Positions 9,242 to 20,109 of a stretch of DNA of 64,000 bases are shown here, one piece after another (position 1 is the first letter of the stretch; the number at the start of each line of letters is the position of its first letter). Source of the DNA: Sabellastarte sp. h YS-2021 (lineage: Eukaryota; Annelida; Polychaeta; Sabellida; Sabellidae). The position numbers and the translations under genes were made by a program. The DNA lies in the NCBI GenBank assembly GCA_964017235.1, contig OZ024934.1:81310706-81374705 (forward strand), written 5' to 3'. The notes below the pieces were generated by a model that saw only the letters and a program-made list of their open reading frames with translations, searched no databases and had not been told where the DNA came from.

Positions 9242-12232
9242 TGGTTTATATACTGGTAAAACGTGATGCGTTCTTTTAAAACCAGAAGTGTCACCATCTA
9301 CTAACATAGTAAACAGGCAGTGAATTGGTATGATCTGTCATCAACACTGAAGTGAAGATAAAAATTTGCATGAAACAGGCTACGAAAGAATGCAACTGTA
9401 AGGAAAACGAGTTAACACACCCATTCACTTACTAGTAACAAATTGCGAAAAACCCAACAATGCGAAATTAAGGTACATGTAAAGGCTTATTTACCTGACC
9501 TCAACTGTTAATGGTAGCCATCTCTTCCCAGCTTATCACAACCGATAAACTGTAAAATTGCAGCGATATCACCATCTCACTGGTGTTATCGCCCCTTTGT
9601 CGATCATTCCATAAACAGCTTTTATCAAAATTGTCTCTTGCTTCAAAACACATGTCTACAACTGCTTTTAGGCATATGGATAAGTACTCCTTCCTGCTAC
9701 TGTCGCTTCTGTGAAAAATATGGTTGTAATTTGTCCTGTTACTATCTGAACCAGTAAGGAGTTGTATATGCGAAAAAGTGGACATACATTCCTCCTAAAA
9801 GATTACTCCATTAAACATTGCTAACCTATATTACTTCTAACTCCCCTATGTCTAACTGAGGAGCAGTGTAAGTGGAAGAATTGTCATAAGAGGGACCAAA
9901 ATATGTGTCCTAGGGCCTTTTATGGCATTTCCAGTCATATGTAGGAGTTTGCTCCTTCCTAAACATAAGAATCCCAATACACATGAGATTACAAAATGAA
10001 GTTTTCCGGGACATCTGACATGTGTCCACCAAGAAAAACCTCATTAACAGTGAAAAATGCACTCCTTATCCCGCTAACAATATCTTAGGAGATAAGTAAG
10101 AGCAATGAGAGACCTGAAACACTCCTGATGAGTAACAATTTGAAGAACTGGGCAAGCACTTCCAAACAAAAAATCCAGGATCTTTGAGGACTGTAATTGC
10201 AAATACTCTGGTCACAGACCAAGAAATTACTGAAACTCTATGAGATCCAGTTAATCCTTAGATCCTTGAAGAAGTTCTGCTAGAGGTCCTGCTAGACAAC
10301 TTCCAATAATTCTTATCCAAGATTTTACATGCTCTCTAGCTGCTGCAGAAACCCAGAGAACCTATACTCCTGAATAATAAATTTTGACAATGGGCACTAG
10401 TTTATATGTACCGGTACCGGTTTCCAGCAGAAAAACGGTAAAAATCCACAGAATGAAAAGCCAATTGCTGAGATGAATCACAACTCCGGTCATCTGTCAA
10501 CCCGATTCCAGACCTTTGAGGAGGTATGGAACCTCGATTGTCTTCGGATGACGTCATGAAGGTATTTTCCTCCGTGAAAAGTTCTGACTGAACTTCACCG
10601 GATAAGTTTATCGCAGTGACAGTTCAGACATGTACTCGGAACTTCTCCACAATGATGCATCCTATGGGGAAAAAAGATGTCTGCCTCCATGGGGAATTCC
10701 TTCTTGTCGTCCTGTTCGCCTGAGAAGTACGAAGTGAAAAATAGCCTCCCAACGCCTGGTTGTTAGAACCCGACGAATGATCAGGTTTTATAACAATCGA
10801 ATTATTCCTGTAATTCATGGCGACTTCCTTGGTTGCCTAGCAACCTGTAAACTGTCCCTGCTGCAGCTAATAGACTGCTGACAGTTTCAGTGTTTATTGT
10901 AAATCTTCAATCTAGTGAAAGAACAGCATAGATAAAAGAACTCGTCCCATCCTCATGTAACACGTCCCTTTTGACGAATAAGTAGTATTGTGAATTGAAG
11001 AGTCGTCTTCATCCAACAACGAAACATCAATGCCGCCATCTTACAAATAGTGGTCATCAATCCCAATAAAATGGCCACAAAAGCACTATTTCTCTGTGCT
11101 TTTTTCTTAATTTTGTCCTGAGAAGACATGGTCTACACAGATGTCTTACCACAGAACTCAACAAGGGAACAGTGGAGACAACCAAAAAAGTCGAATCTTT
11201 AGATTAAAGTTGAGTTAAACCCAGAATAATAGATATCAATTTATTGTGTTTAGATAACAATATACATATACCACACGTGTAAGAAGGAGAGAGTTCATTA
11301 TTATCCAATAACTTTTAAGATGTTGAATAGTGTTTTTGAAAAGAATAATGTCATTTACCAAGACTGTTAAAATGTGTTTTTTATGATAGATTTACAAGTG
11401 AAACTCCTAACAGGGAAGGCAATAACCTTTTCTGAGGGAGAAAATCTAAATAGATTTGCAGAACCCAAACTAATTTATTAAATTAGTCATGTGGTGTTTG
11501 CCATCTGTGAAACTGTTAATGTCCACATGCTTTCATGTGTAGAGTCACCAGAATGATGAATACTTTTTTTGTGATCCAAAACAAATTGTGTTTCATCATA
11601 AAGACACATAATCCCCATGCATGGCTTTTTCATTATACATTTTAAACAGTGACCTATAAATGAAGATAAATACTGATCATTACATATACCATATATTTTT
11701 TAATTCATGCCCCTTTACTTTAATACCAAATTTTATAATGAGAGTGTCTGTGATTAATACACCAGACAACACTGTGCCATGCTAACTTCTGATTCCCTAT
11801 GAGCCAAAATTATTTGAATCATGGGTTTTAAATTCTGCCTCATTTATGGTAGAAATTGAAGCTGAATGCATGGGATTTCGTTGACACATGTTACATACAG
11901 TTAGTTAAGATTTGGATGTATACATGACACTTTCAAGACATATAGTTTCTTAGACTCAGTTTCTGTTGTGTCTATTTGCAGAGTAATTAACACTAGGTAA
12001 TTCTAACTCTAATAGTATTTCTCTGGTATTTAATCTCTATCTGAAGACAGTTACTGGGTTGAAGTAGATTCTGAGGAACATCAAACAAGAAAAATAAGAG
12101 ATCAACAATTATTAAGGATGAGACATTGCAGGTGAAAAGCTGAAGTTTGTGAAGTAAGCTTCAAATTTGTAAAATAAGATTATAGGAGACATAGTGGGTG
12201 AGCTATAAATCATAGTTCTCAATATCAAAAAT
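9242..12232. other. Stretch without recognisable genes
   Basis: About 3 kb in which I find no protein family, tRNA-like head, or clear terminal repeat. Short open stretches at 9501-9785 and 10624-10818 (minus) match nothing I know. It may be the 5' half of the old DIRS copy at 1-2542, separated from it by the younger insertion, but I could not show this by alignment. Confidence 0.3.
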
Positions 12233-12540
12233 TGTAACAAATTTTATTGTAATTTAACTTTTTACAAGTTAAATACTTACCTTATCCTCACAAGTGCTTG
12301 TTTGGTTTTGTGGAGCAAAACACATCGACCGACAAGAATTTTTAAAGAGGTAACCCCTTTGTCTGCGCATGTCCGCACTTGCGCAGTAGTCGTTGTGGAC
12401 AGACGATTGTCGAGAGCTCTTCATTGTATTTTTGGTCCCCAGAAAACAAATTATGTGGGGAGGTAGGGTGGGTTTATCCTTGTGAGGATAAGGTAAGTAT
12501 TTAACTTGTAAAAAGTTAAATTACAATAAAATTTGTTACA
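12233..12540. repeat. Terminal-repeat unit of second DIRS family
   Basis: 308-bp unit with about 60-bp inverted arms, starting TGTAACAAATTTTATTG and ending in its complement. The arm includes a hairpin (TTTAACTT-TTTAC-AAGTTAAA) followed by TTACCTTATCCTCACAAG. The interior is an inverted copy of about 170 bp of the right end of the element at 12541-17544. A purine motif occurs at 12457-12472 (GGGGAGGTAGGGTGGG). The layout is the same as units A and B of the first family, in unrelated sequence. Confidence 0.8.
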
Positions 12541-13654
12541 TTTTATTGCGTAAAATAGCCTTACCTTATCCTGACAAGTGCTTGAATACAACCATAACAG
12601 GTGGAGGGTATTTGTTTTGGCCACACTGTTAGATGATTGTCAGACAGGGGTCACCAAATAAAGCACTTGATAAGAGGATAAGATAAGCTTCCATACACCA
12701 CATCTTAGGTTATATGTTACTTCTTCATCACAGATAAGTAATTTGCTAACCTCAACAAGAGATCCATGATGTGGAAATCATTGTTGCTGCTGTTGCTGTT
12801 GTAGACAATTTTACAACAAATCATATAGCAGTATTAACCATCACCCGGTATTGGCCGGAAATGTCTGCATGACTCCCGAAACAAGATGTCATCATCTGAG
12901 AATGAGAATATCTCCAAGCAGGCAAACTGAACTGCATAAACTGCAGATATGGGGCCATATGTAAGTCAAGAAAGACAAATGTCAGTGAGACAACACTTGT
13001 ATAACTGGAGAGAACATAAATATGTGAGTCATATCAATAACATGTATAAATACACAAAATCTGACTACATGCTGAGGTGAATCCACAAGGCCCAATTTGT
13101 TCATGGACTGGTCATGGGATTGCTAAGCTACATCTTCGAGTAGAATGTAGTAAAGAATTGTGGGTCTTCCAATAACAAGAGCTTGAAAACCCTGACCCCA
13201 CCCTTGAAAACTAAAGAGGCAGCCATGGATCTAATATGTGTCTCAAAGTATAGACTCTGAGAATCAGAATTAAAGGACTGGCAATCTAATCATGCAGCCA
13301 GATTGATCCAGGAAGAGATAGCATAACTCAAGATATCTCCATCAAGCCTTCCTTTAAAGATATGAGCAAGAGATTCTTCCCCTCCTTGAAGTACTTGTAC
13401 TGTCTTGATAGTAACTAAGTACTGTAAGAGGGCAGAGTGTCACAACATCAGTCCAACATCAGCTCAAAAAAGGTTTGTGAGCTGGAATGACCACTGGTTT
13501 GAGCCATATGGGCCATCAGAAGCCAACTGACTCTTGCTAAAAGGCAGAAGGAGACTTTCCCTTTTCTCCAAGCAGTAGTCCTGTCCAAGAAGGATCTAAG
13601 TGCTGTAAGAGGACAACGAATCTTATGTCCAGGAAATTTGAGTTCAGGAATGAT

Positions 13655-14192
13655 CTAGAGCTGAAGTGACCACTGGAGCCAATCTAGACCAATTGAGGCT
13701 AATGGGTCTTTGCTGAAAAGGTAGGTAGGAGGGAGAAACTGTAACCTCCTTCCAATGAGGCTTGTGTCTGAAGGAGCCAAAGTTCCAGAATACACTTTAC
13801 CTTGTTTTGGCCAGATGCCAATGCAATTGCAACAGTCTTGAACTGGAATGACCACTGGTTTTTTTTTTTTTTAGACTGACCTCCTTTAAAGGTTAATAAG
13901 GAGCCTTTTGTGAAAACCAACAGAAGCAAAGGCAAATCCCTTGATGCTACACCTCTGTTAGCAGTGGGCTTCTCTCTATAAACACTTGCAATAGGCCTAT
14001 AAAGATCCAGGCTTTTGCTCGACTCCTGCGCAAAAGATATAAATGATCAGCTGTGGCTGCTGTGAAGCCAGCAATAGTGGTAGGTTTCAGATTTTTGCAA
14101 GTAAATGGATAAAAAAAATCTGGTATATTTGCGACAGTAGGCTCTGAGATGACCACCTTATTCTGTTGGTACCAGAGCTCAAAATGGCCCAT
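13655..14192 (-). pseudogene. DIRS tyrosine recombinase relic
   Basis: The stretch 13947-14192 matches the core-binding domain (FELWYQQNKV, VANIPDFFYPF, PTTIAGFTAA correspond to FEKWCRENSV, VKQISDFFMYL, PSTIDGYRTA). The stretch 13655-13935 matches the start of the catalytic domain (FKTVAIALASG, then YLFSKDPLAS). A poly-T/A run near 13859 and stops break it. It is not functional. Confidence 0.7.
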
Positions 14193-15030
14193 CTTGACTC
14201 ATACATTTCCAAGATGAGGGTCCTTGAGATGCCCTAAATCTCTCTACCCCCTGCTCAGAGAATGATATAAGAGATTCTGAGTGGTGTTAAGGTGCCAAGC
14301 ATGAAGGTATCAATGCAACAGATTCTGATGGAATTTCTGACTGAATGGCTGTTTCTGAGACCATTGAAGTAGCTGTAATGGAGGTTTGGTTGATTGATTC
14401 ACCAGATCCCAAAATCAATACATCATGGGCCACCTGGTGTTCACTTTTTGGGATGGGTGGTGCAGGACAAAAGGCCTAGCAGTCCAGACCCTCCAACAAG
14501 ATGTTTAATGCATCTATGTTCAGAGCATTTGCATCCGGGACTGGCAACATAGAATGGAAGTTTGTGACTCATATTGGTGGCAAACATCTCTACCATTGGT
14601 ATTTGACAAACTATGCAGAGGAGAGGCTGTCATGACATTTAGGCAACCCTGAATATATCTGGCTCATATGAGAATATTTCAAGGATTGCAGTAGGCCAAG
14701 ATGCAGCATACCTGCATAAAACACCTATTGTTGATTTGTGCCAAACTTGCACGTTGTCTCGAACCATAAAGGGAGTAAGAACCATTCTGTACAGATTACT
14801 TTATCCCTTCTGTAGAGATTATTGAGTATGACATTTAAGCCACCCCAGAATATTTCTGTCTCTTATGAGTATATTTCAAGGATTGCAGTAGGCCAGGATG
14901 CGCCAAACCTTTATCCCTTCTGGAGATGATGTTGGCTATGACCTTTAAGCAACCAAGAATATGTCTGTCTGTTTTGAGTATATTTCAAGGATTGCAGTAG
15001 GCCAAGCTGCGCCAAACTAGCAGGTATACG

Positions 15031-15050
15031 CTTCCCCCCCCCCCCCCCCC
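15031..15050. repeat. Poly-C homopolymer
   Basis: A run of about 20 consecutive C inside the decayed DIRS element. Its length is likely to be unreliable in assembly. Confidence 0.7.
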
Positions 15051-15755
15051 TGTTTGTTCAGATAACTAAAGACAGTGGCGTTGTCTGACGCTATCAGAAT
15101 TCTTTTTTAGAATTTTATCGTTAAGCTTCTTAAGGCTAGACACACTGCCTTTAGTTGTTGGACAATAAAATGTAATATTCGTCTTGAATTATCCAAATGC
15201 CACTGACTGTCAAGCTTTCAGATGGGATCACCAACCCTGGTATATGCATCTGTGAAAGTAAGGGTATGGTGCTAATCTGCCAGGGAAGGGCAACCTACTT
15301 CCCATTTTGTAATAATTTTCCACAGCTAAAGATGCTTTTTCAGAAGGATTTGAAACAGGAACCCTCAGAACTAGTGACTGGGGATATTGCCAGTTGTTTG
15401 AGATACCACTGAAGGAGGACGCATATGTAACCGACCCATTGGTATAGTCTTTTCCAAAGATGCTAGTACACCATCAGGGACACAAGCAATCTTGGTTGTT
15501 TGTGAATAGATCTTCATGTCCTGAATAGATTTCTCTGGTACTTTAATTTATTTGTGTTAGAAAGAAGTTTCCTTGTACCAAAACGCAGTGGTAACCTAGG
15601 AAATCGATATTACGAAGCCCAGTTGTTGAATAATTGGATGAGTTCTTTGATTTGAACCCAATACTGGTGTCTTCTACGTACACTTAAGAACCAGTGGTCC
15701 AGGTATATGGTGAACTCCTATTCCGTGAGACTGAAGAATGAGATTTGCCTCTTTA

Positions 15756-16103
15756 CTACTCGCATGATACTGTAGAGGGGTCGCTAACCCGAATTTCATA
15801 ATGCTTTGAACTGATAGGTTTGCCAGTGTACATTAAACTGAAGTAGATGTTGAGAAACTTGTGAATCGGTACATAGAAGAACGCATCTTTTGTAACCGAA
15901 TTTCTAATAATTTCTGCTGTCTCCAGTTTAAATGATGCGACAAGCAGGTATTTATTGACATAGTAAACGAACTTCACTCGTGGACAGTGACCGTTGAAGT
16001 CGTAGTTAGAAATCAATTCAGGACACTGAGATCTATCAGAGGTCATCATTAGCCGAGTTCCTATACAAGAAATAAACTGCCATAGAAACCTGGAGTTCTG
16101 CAA
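15756..16103 (-). pseudogene. DIRS reverse transcriptase relic
   Basis: The frame contains SFKLETAEIIRNSV, then FFYVPIHKFLNIYFSL, aligning with KFKMETPESIRTSL and AYLHIPIHPNSRKYLRF of the better-preserved element. The motif A aspartates are lost. The LPFG and YLDD motifs are not intact downstream, where 15640-15755 looks like decayed RT DNA. Confidence 0.65.
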
Positions 16104-17500
16104 TTGTTGAGTGGATAAATTGCTTTCTTTTGAAGCATTTTCCAGCAGTATTTAAGCGGTATTTACTGTAGCCATGTTTTCCTGTCTGACGTCATCGCTT
16201 TGCATTGTGGGTAGTACGGGCATTGGTGAATTCGATTGGGGAGTAATTCGACAACTCCATCTCAAGATTCGCACAACTCTGGGATGGCAATGAAAATATC
16301 CCATCACTGCCAGTAATACTGCAAGAAGAGCCTCCATGGTGACTTGCATTAATGTAGCCACGTTCCTCTGTATCCATCTCTCCTGGTAAACTAGGAAGAG
16401 TGATTATATGAAGATCTGTAAAATTACTGCTAGTCCTGGGTCTCGATGTTTTCCTTCTACATATCAGAGGGTAACAGGACAAATAATTACTGGACATAGC
16501 CCCTGTCCTGTATATACTGTGCAAAACACACTCGTAAAGGTTGGCAGCAAGAACTTCAACGCCAAATCTCATCTAGCCAGTTGATCTTCGTTGAGTTTGC
16601 AGAAGAATTAACTCAAAAGTCACAGTATTCCTTCCATTGGAGACATGGACACAGGAAGGTTTTATTATCTAGTAGATAGTTATTGCAATTCTTCAACAGG
16701 GCTGAAAAGACAAGCAGTGCACCTACTGCCCCAAACATGTCTGTTGGATCTTCATCTAAATCTACAGCAAGGGAAGGTAATTTGTCCCTATTTTCATGTC
16801 TGAGAAGCAGGAACTTCACTGTACCTGCTGGGAAGCAAAATAATAACTGCAAGGATAAGTGGATACGCTTTTGTAGTCGTTCTTTTGGAGGGAGACCTGT
16901 TACTGTACCAGAGTGGCGCTCCACCCACAGTAAAGAATCTAGGACCTGCGTTGCCAAGACAACTGCATTCTTTCTTCTTTGTTTTCGAGCACAAGCTAAT
17001 ACTCATGCTGTGCCATCAAATAAGGGACAATAAAGCAGTTTTCCACTGAAAACTTTACAGCAAAATCTTCTCTGCATCCCTTTCATCGACAAGGAGGTAG
17101 TTCCAGTCGAATAATGGGCGAGTACAGCTGAAGATATACACAGTCTTCCACTGAAGACTTTACAGCAACATCTTCTTGCACATCTTATTCTGACCCTTTT
17201 CAGGACAAGGGAGGCAGAATTAGTGGTAGTACCAGTCGAATAATGGATAACTACAGCTCGGTGCACGCTTGCACGCTTCAAAACTTCATAGATTTTCATC
17301 TGAAATGGGCGATAATAAGAAAAAAGTACGTGTTGCTCCCATATCGACCAAAAATATAATGAAGAGCTCTCGACAATCGTCTGTCCACAACGACTACTGC
17401 GCAAGCGCGGACATGCGCAGACAAAGGGGTCACCTCTTGTGACAAGAATATTTCTTTAAAAATTCTTGTCGGTGGATGTGTTTTGCTCCACAAAACCAAA
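16104..17500. other. Unassigned 5' part of second DIRS element
   Basis: By position this should contain Gag and the leader. Open stretches such as 16192-16572 and 17003-17404 (minus) match no family I recognise. A segment around 17040-17260 is internally duplicated (AGTTTTCCACTGAAAACTTT and AGTCTTCCACTGAAGACTTT, each followed by ACAGCAA). Confidence 0.35.
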
Positions 17501-17821
17501 CAAGCACTTGTGAGGATAAGGTAAGGCTATTTTACGCAATAAAAATAAGTATATTTCTGATACAAGAGTTAAAGATAAAGTTGTCTTTTATTTCTATATG
17601 GTTAACTTGCATGAATAATAAAATTGACTTTAAATTATTCATTGACAATAAGACAGAATTTATAAATATTGTATGATCAGTAAGCCAATAATGTAAAGGC
17701 CTTGTTCCAAGATTACATCATAAGTCAAATGTTAGTTTTCCCCATTTCATCATGTATTGTCATAAGATTGGTACTTGCTTGCCTTGGAGTTCATGGGCAT
17801 ATGTTCTACTTCCCTTTCCAC

Positions 17822-18074
17822 ATTCAATTTATTTTATTTATTTGGGGTTTTACGTCGCTTTCAACACTGTACCGGTCATATCACGACGGGTAGTTGGAAG
17901 GGCAGAGGAAACCAGTACATACAGTTCATCAGGGTTCTGTACTGTAAACTGCCGACCAACGGCAAGCAACTACCAGCTTTCTCACTTGAGGCCATGCCAC
18001 GAATTGCCCCAGAATTGAATCCCGGCCTCAGAGGAGGGAGGCGAGAGTGTTACCACTCTGCCACCATGGTCCCC
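17822..18074 (-). repeat. tRNA-derived SINE, family A
   Basis: Read on the minus strand it starts with a tRNA-like head: an A-box-like TGGCAGAGTGG and a B-box-like GGGATTCAATTC. It continues with a body containing CATACAGTT-type sequence and ends in a tail with AAACCCCAAATAAATAAA. A second copy is at 55197-55421. It is not a functional tRNA because the arms do not fold into a full cloverleaf I could defend. Confidence 0.75.
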
Positions 18075-18692
18075 TTTTCCACATTCAAAGATTACCTTAC
18101 AATCTTGCCAGTGAATATTAGACCAACGCCATTTAAATTAGTAGTTAAATTGTACTTAAGTTGTCTTAACATGACTAATGAAAGACAGATTTTGGGGCTG
18201 TCTAATGCTTCAAACTGTAACTTGGAAAATGCCTTGACTTTGCACAAAACAGAAGACAATTTGTATCTTCACATTCACCTGCCATTGCAAAAATTTACAT
18301 GTTGCGACATAACAAAGATTGATTTATTGCCTTGTCTGTTGTAAAAGTTACATTTGTAATATAGCTAGAGCCAATACTAGTGTCACTATTTTGGTTCTAC
18401 TGGTTCAACTCCGACAAATGACATTGTAAAGGTTTAATATTACCATGGTTGACATATATGATGGAAACTTTACTTGATATTAAAGAAAATCTAATCAAAG
18501 AAAATATGTTGCCTACTGTAGTCACTGTTACGTTAGTATTCACCCAAAGTAAAAACATAATGTTTATGTTTTATGACTATTTAGTGTTTTGCAGATGGTA
18601 GAATGTTATCTGGGACCTCCCCATAATTAAGCGAATTTCTCTGGGTCTCAATTGAATGAATTACGGTTTTTCATCAATTACAAGTTTAAAGG

Positions 18693-18848
18693 TCAAAGGT
18701 CAAAGTTGGGGTTTTACGTCCCGTTCAACAGCCAGGGTCATATTGGGACAGGTCCTCAGAATTGCCACTTGTGGGACTTGAACCCACAGAGGTGACAGCC
18801 TATGATTAGATGGCAAACTTGCTAACCACTAGGCCACTGAGGACCTCT
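18693..18848 (-). repeat. tRNA-derived SINE with 17-bp target duplication
   Basis: The minus strand begins with a tRNA-like head (GTGGCCTAGTGGTTAGC for box A and GGGTTCAAGTCCC for box B) and ends in a short 3' domain, GACGTAAAACCCC, shared with SINE family A. It is flanked by the direct repeat AATTACAAGTTTAAAGG at 18676-18692 and 18849-18865, showing insertion by target-primed reverse transcription. Confidence 0.85.
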
Positions 18849-18865
18849 AATTACAAGTTTAAAGG

Positions 18866-19980
18866 ACAAGGTGTGATCTATAACAACTAGAAACAATTTA
18901 AACTAATTCTGTATATATGTATAACTTTATACATCACACACCCCATGACTTTCAGGTGCAAGCACCAGAGATCCTCAATATTGGTACTCTACATTATATT
19001 TAAAGAGGCTTACATGGTTTATACACATCTCTGATGTGGCTACACAACTGCACACAATAGCAGATCTGTCCAAATATAACCCTGAATGTTGCACACAACA
19101 TTAAGTACAGACTATGGTTTTTCCTTTGGAATATTTTTACCAGGAGACAGATACAGGCTGTCAAGGACAAAAGACATTCCCTGAAATGCAAATTTAAACA
19201 CACAACAGGTTTGAAAAAGTTCATGTTATGTACTATATGTGACTTGTAAAACTGATGAAATACCAATTAAGAGTTCATGTGTCACACATAAACATTGATA
19301 CCATTCACATGTAAACCATTTTCAATTAAGTTTCTGACTTTGTATTCATGATAAAGGCCACTTTTCTGAACTTTTATTTGTGCAAAATCTTACACCCACA
19401 TAATTAATACTGCCACTTCCAAATATGTAAATGGTGTTTCTACCAGTGTTTTGAATAACCACCAACACAAGCATAAAAGACTGTTTATTGAATATTGTCT
19501 ATTGAACCTATTTTTTTAGTATGTCTGGAAGATATGTCTGGAAGTCATGTGTTGAAGAACCAGACATTTATATTGGGGAAAATTACTCGAATGAGCACCA
19601 CATGACAAAGAATAACACAAAGGATTTTCTACATCCTGGTATTTTGCAAGAAGCTAGACAAAGGCTAGACAGTGTATTCATTTCATAAACTGCACATTAA
19701 AGGAAATATTAAACAAAAAAAAACAAAAAATGAGTATATAGAGTACCTATTATATTTAATATATGTGTATAGATATTGCATATATCTTTAGCTTTTAGAG
19801 GATAACATGGGGCTTTTTAAATAACAACCAGAACCCAGTACATAACTCGAATCCAAGATTCGACTAAAAACGCACAAGAAGTCCAAAAAACTAAATAAAA
19901 ATCAGAATGGAAAATAAACATCCACACTCTAGGATGGCCAACAAAAATAACTAGAGGATCGCTCGCAAAAAAAAAAAGAT
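18866..19980. other. AT-rich stretch without recognisable genes
   Basis: I find no gene, terminal repeat or array here. A short open frame at 19000-19266 (minus) resembles nothing known. The same holds for 18075-18675 between the two SINEs. Confidence 0.4.
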
Positions 19981-20109
19981 AATGTTTTTGCATAGCAAAA
20001 ACAAAGCGTCCCGAAAAGGATATAAAGGTGAGTGCTAAAGTATTAAGAAAATGCTTCGGTTCTAGCCTTATACTGTTGTGGCAACCAAAGTCAGCGCAGT
20101 CTGCTCTAT

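Larger units (their letters stand above)
12541..17544 (-). mobile_element. Second, decayed DIRS-like element
   Basis: Bounded by 44-bp inverted termini with one mismatch (12541-12584 and 17501-17544; outer end TTTTATTGCGTAAAATAGCC). Relics of recombinase (13655-14192), methyltransferase/RNase H region (about 14200-15420) and RT (15756-16103) lie in DIRS order on the minus strand. Short internal duplications repeat the GACCACTGG-GAAGCCAACTG segment near 13480-13550, 13650-13720 and 13840. It is far more degraded than the element at 3149-9241. Confidence 0.8.

Noticed and set aside
16192..17404. Possible small genes upstream of the second DIRS RT
   Set aside because: No family match, no splice or start support, and they lie inside a decayed element.
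17822..18848. Possible tRNA genes
   Set aside because: Box A and B-like sequences belong to SINE heads; full tRNA folding and intact ends are missing, and the bodies continue into SINE sequence.
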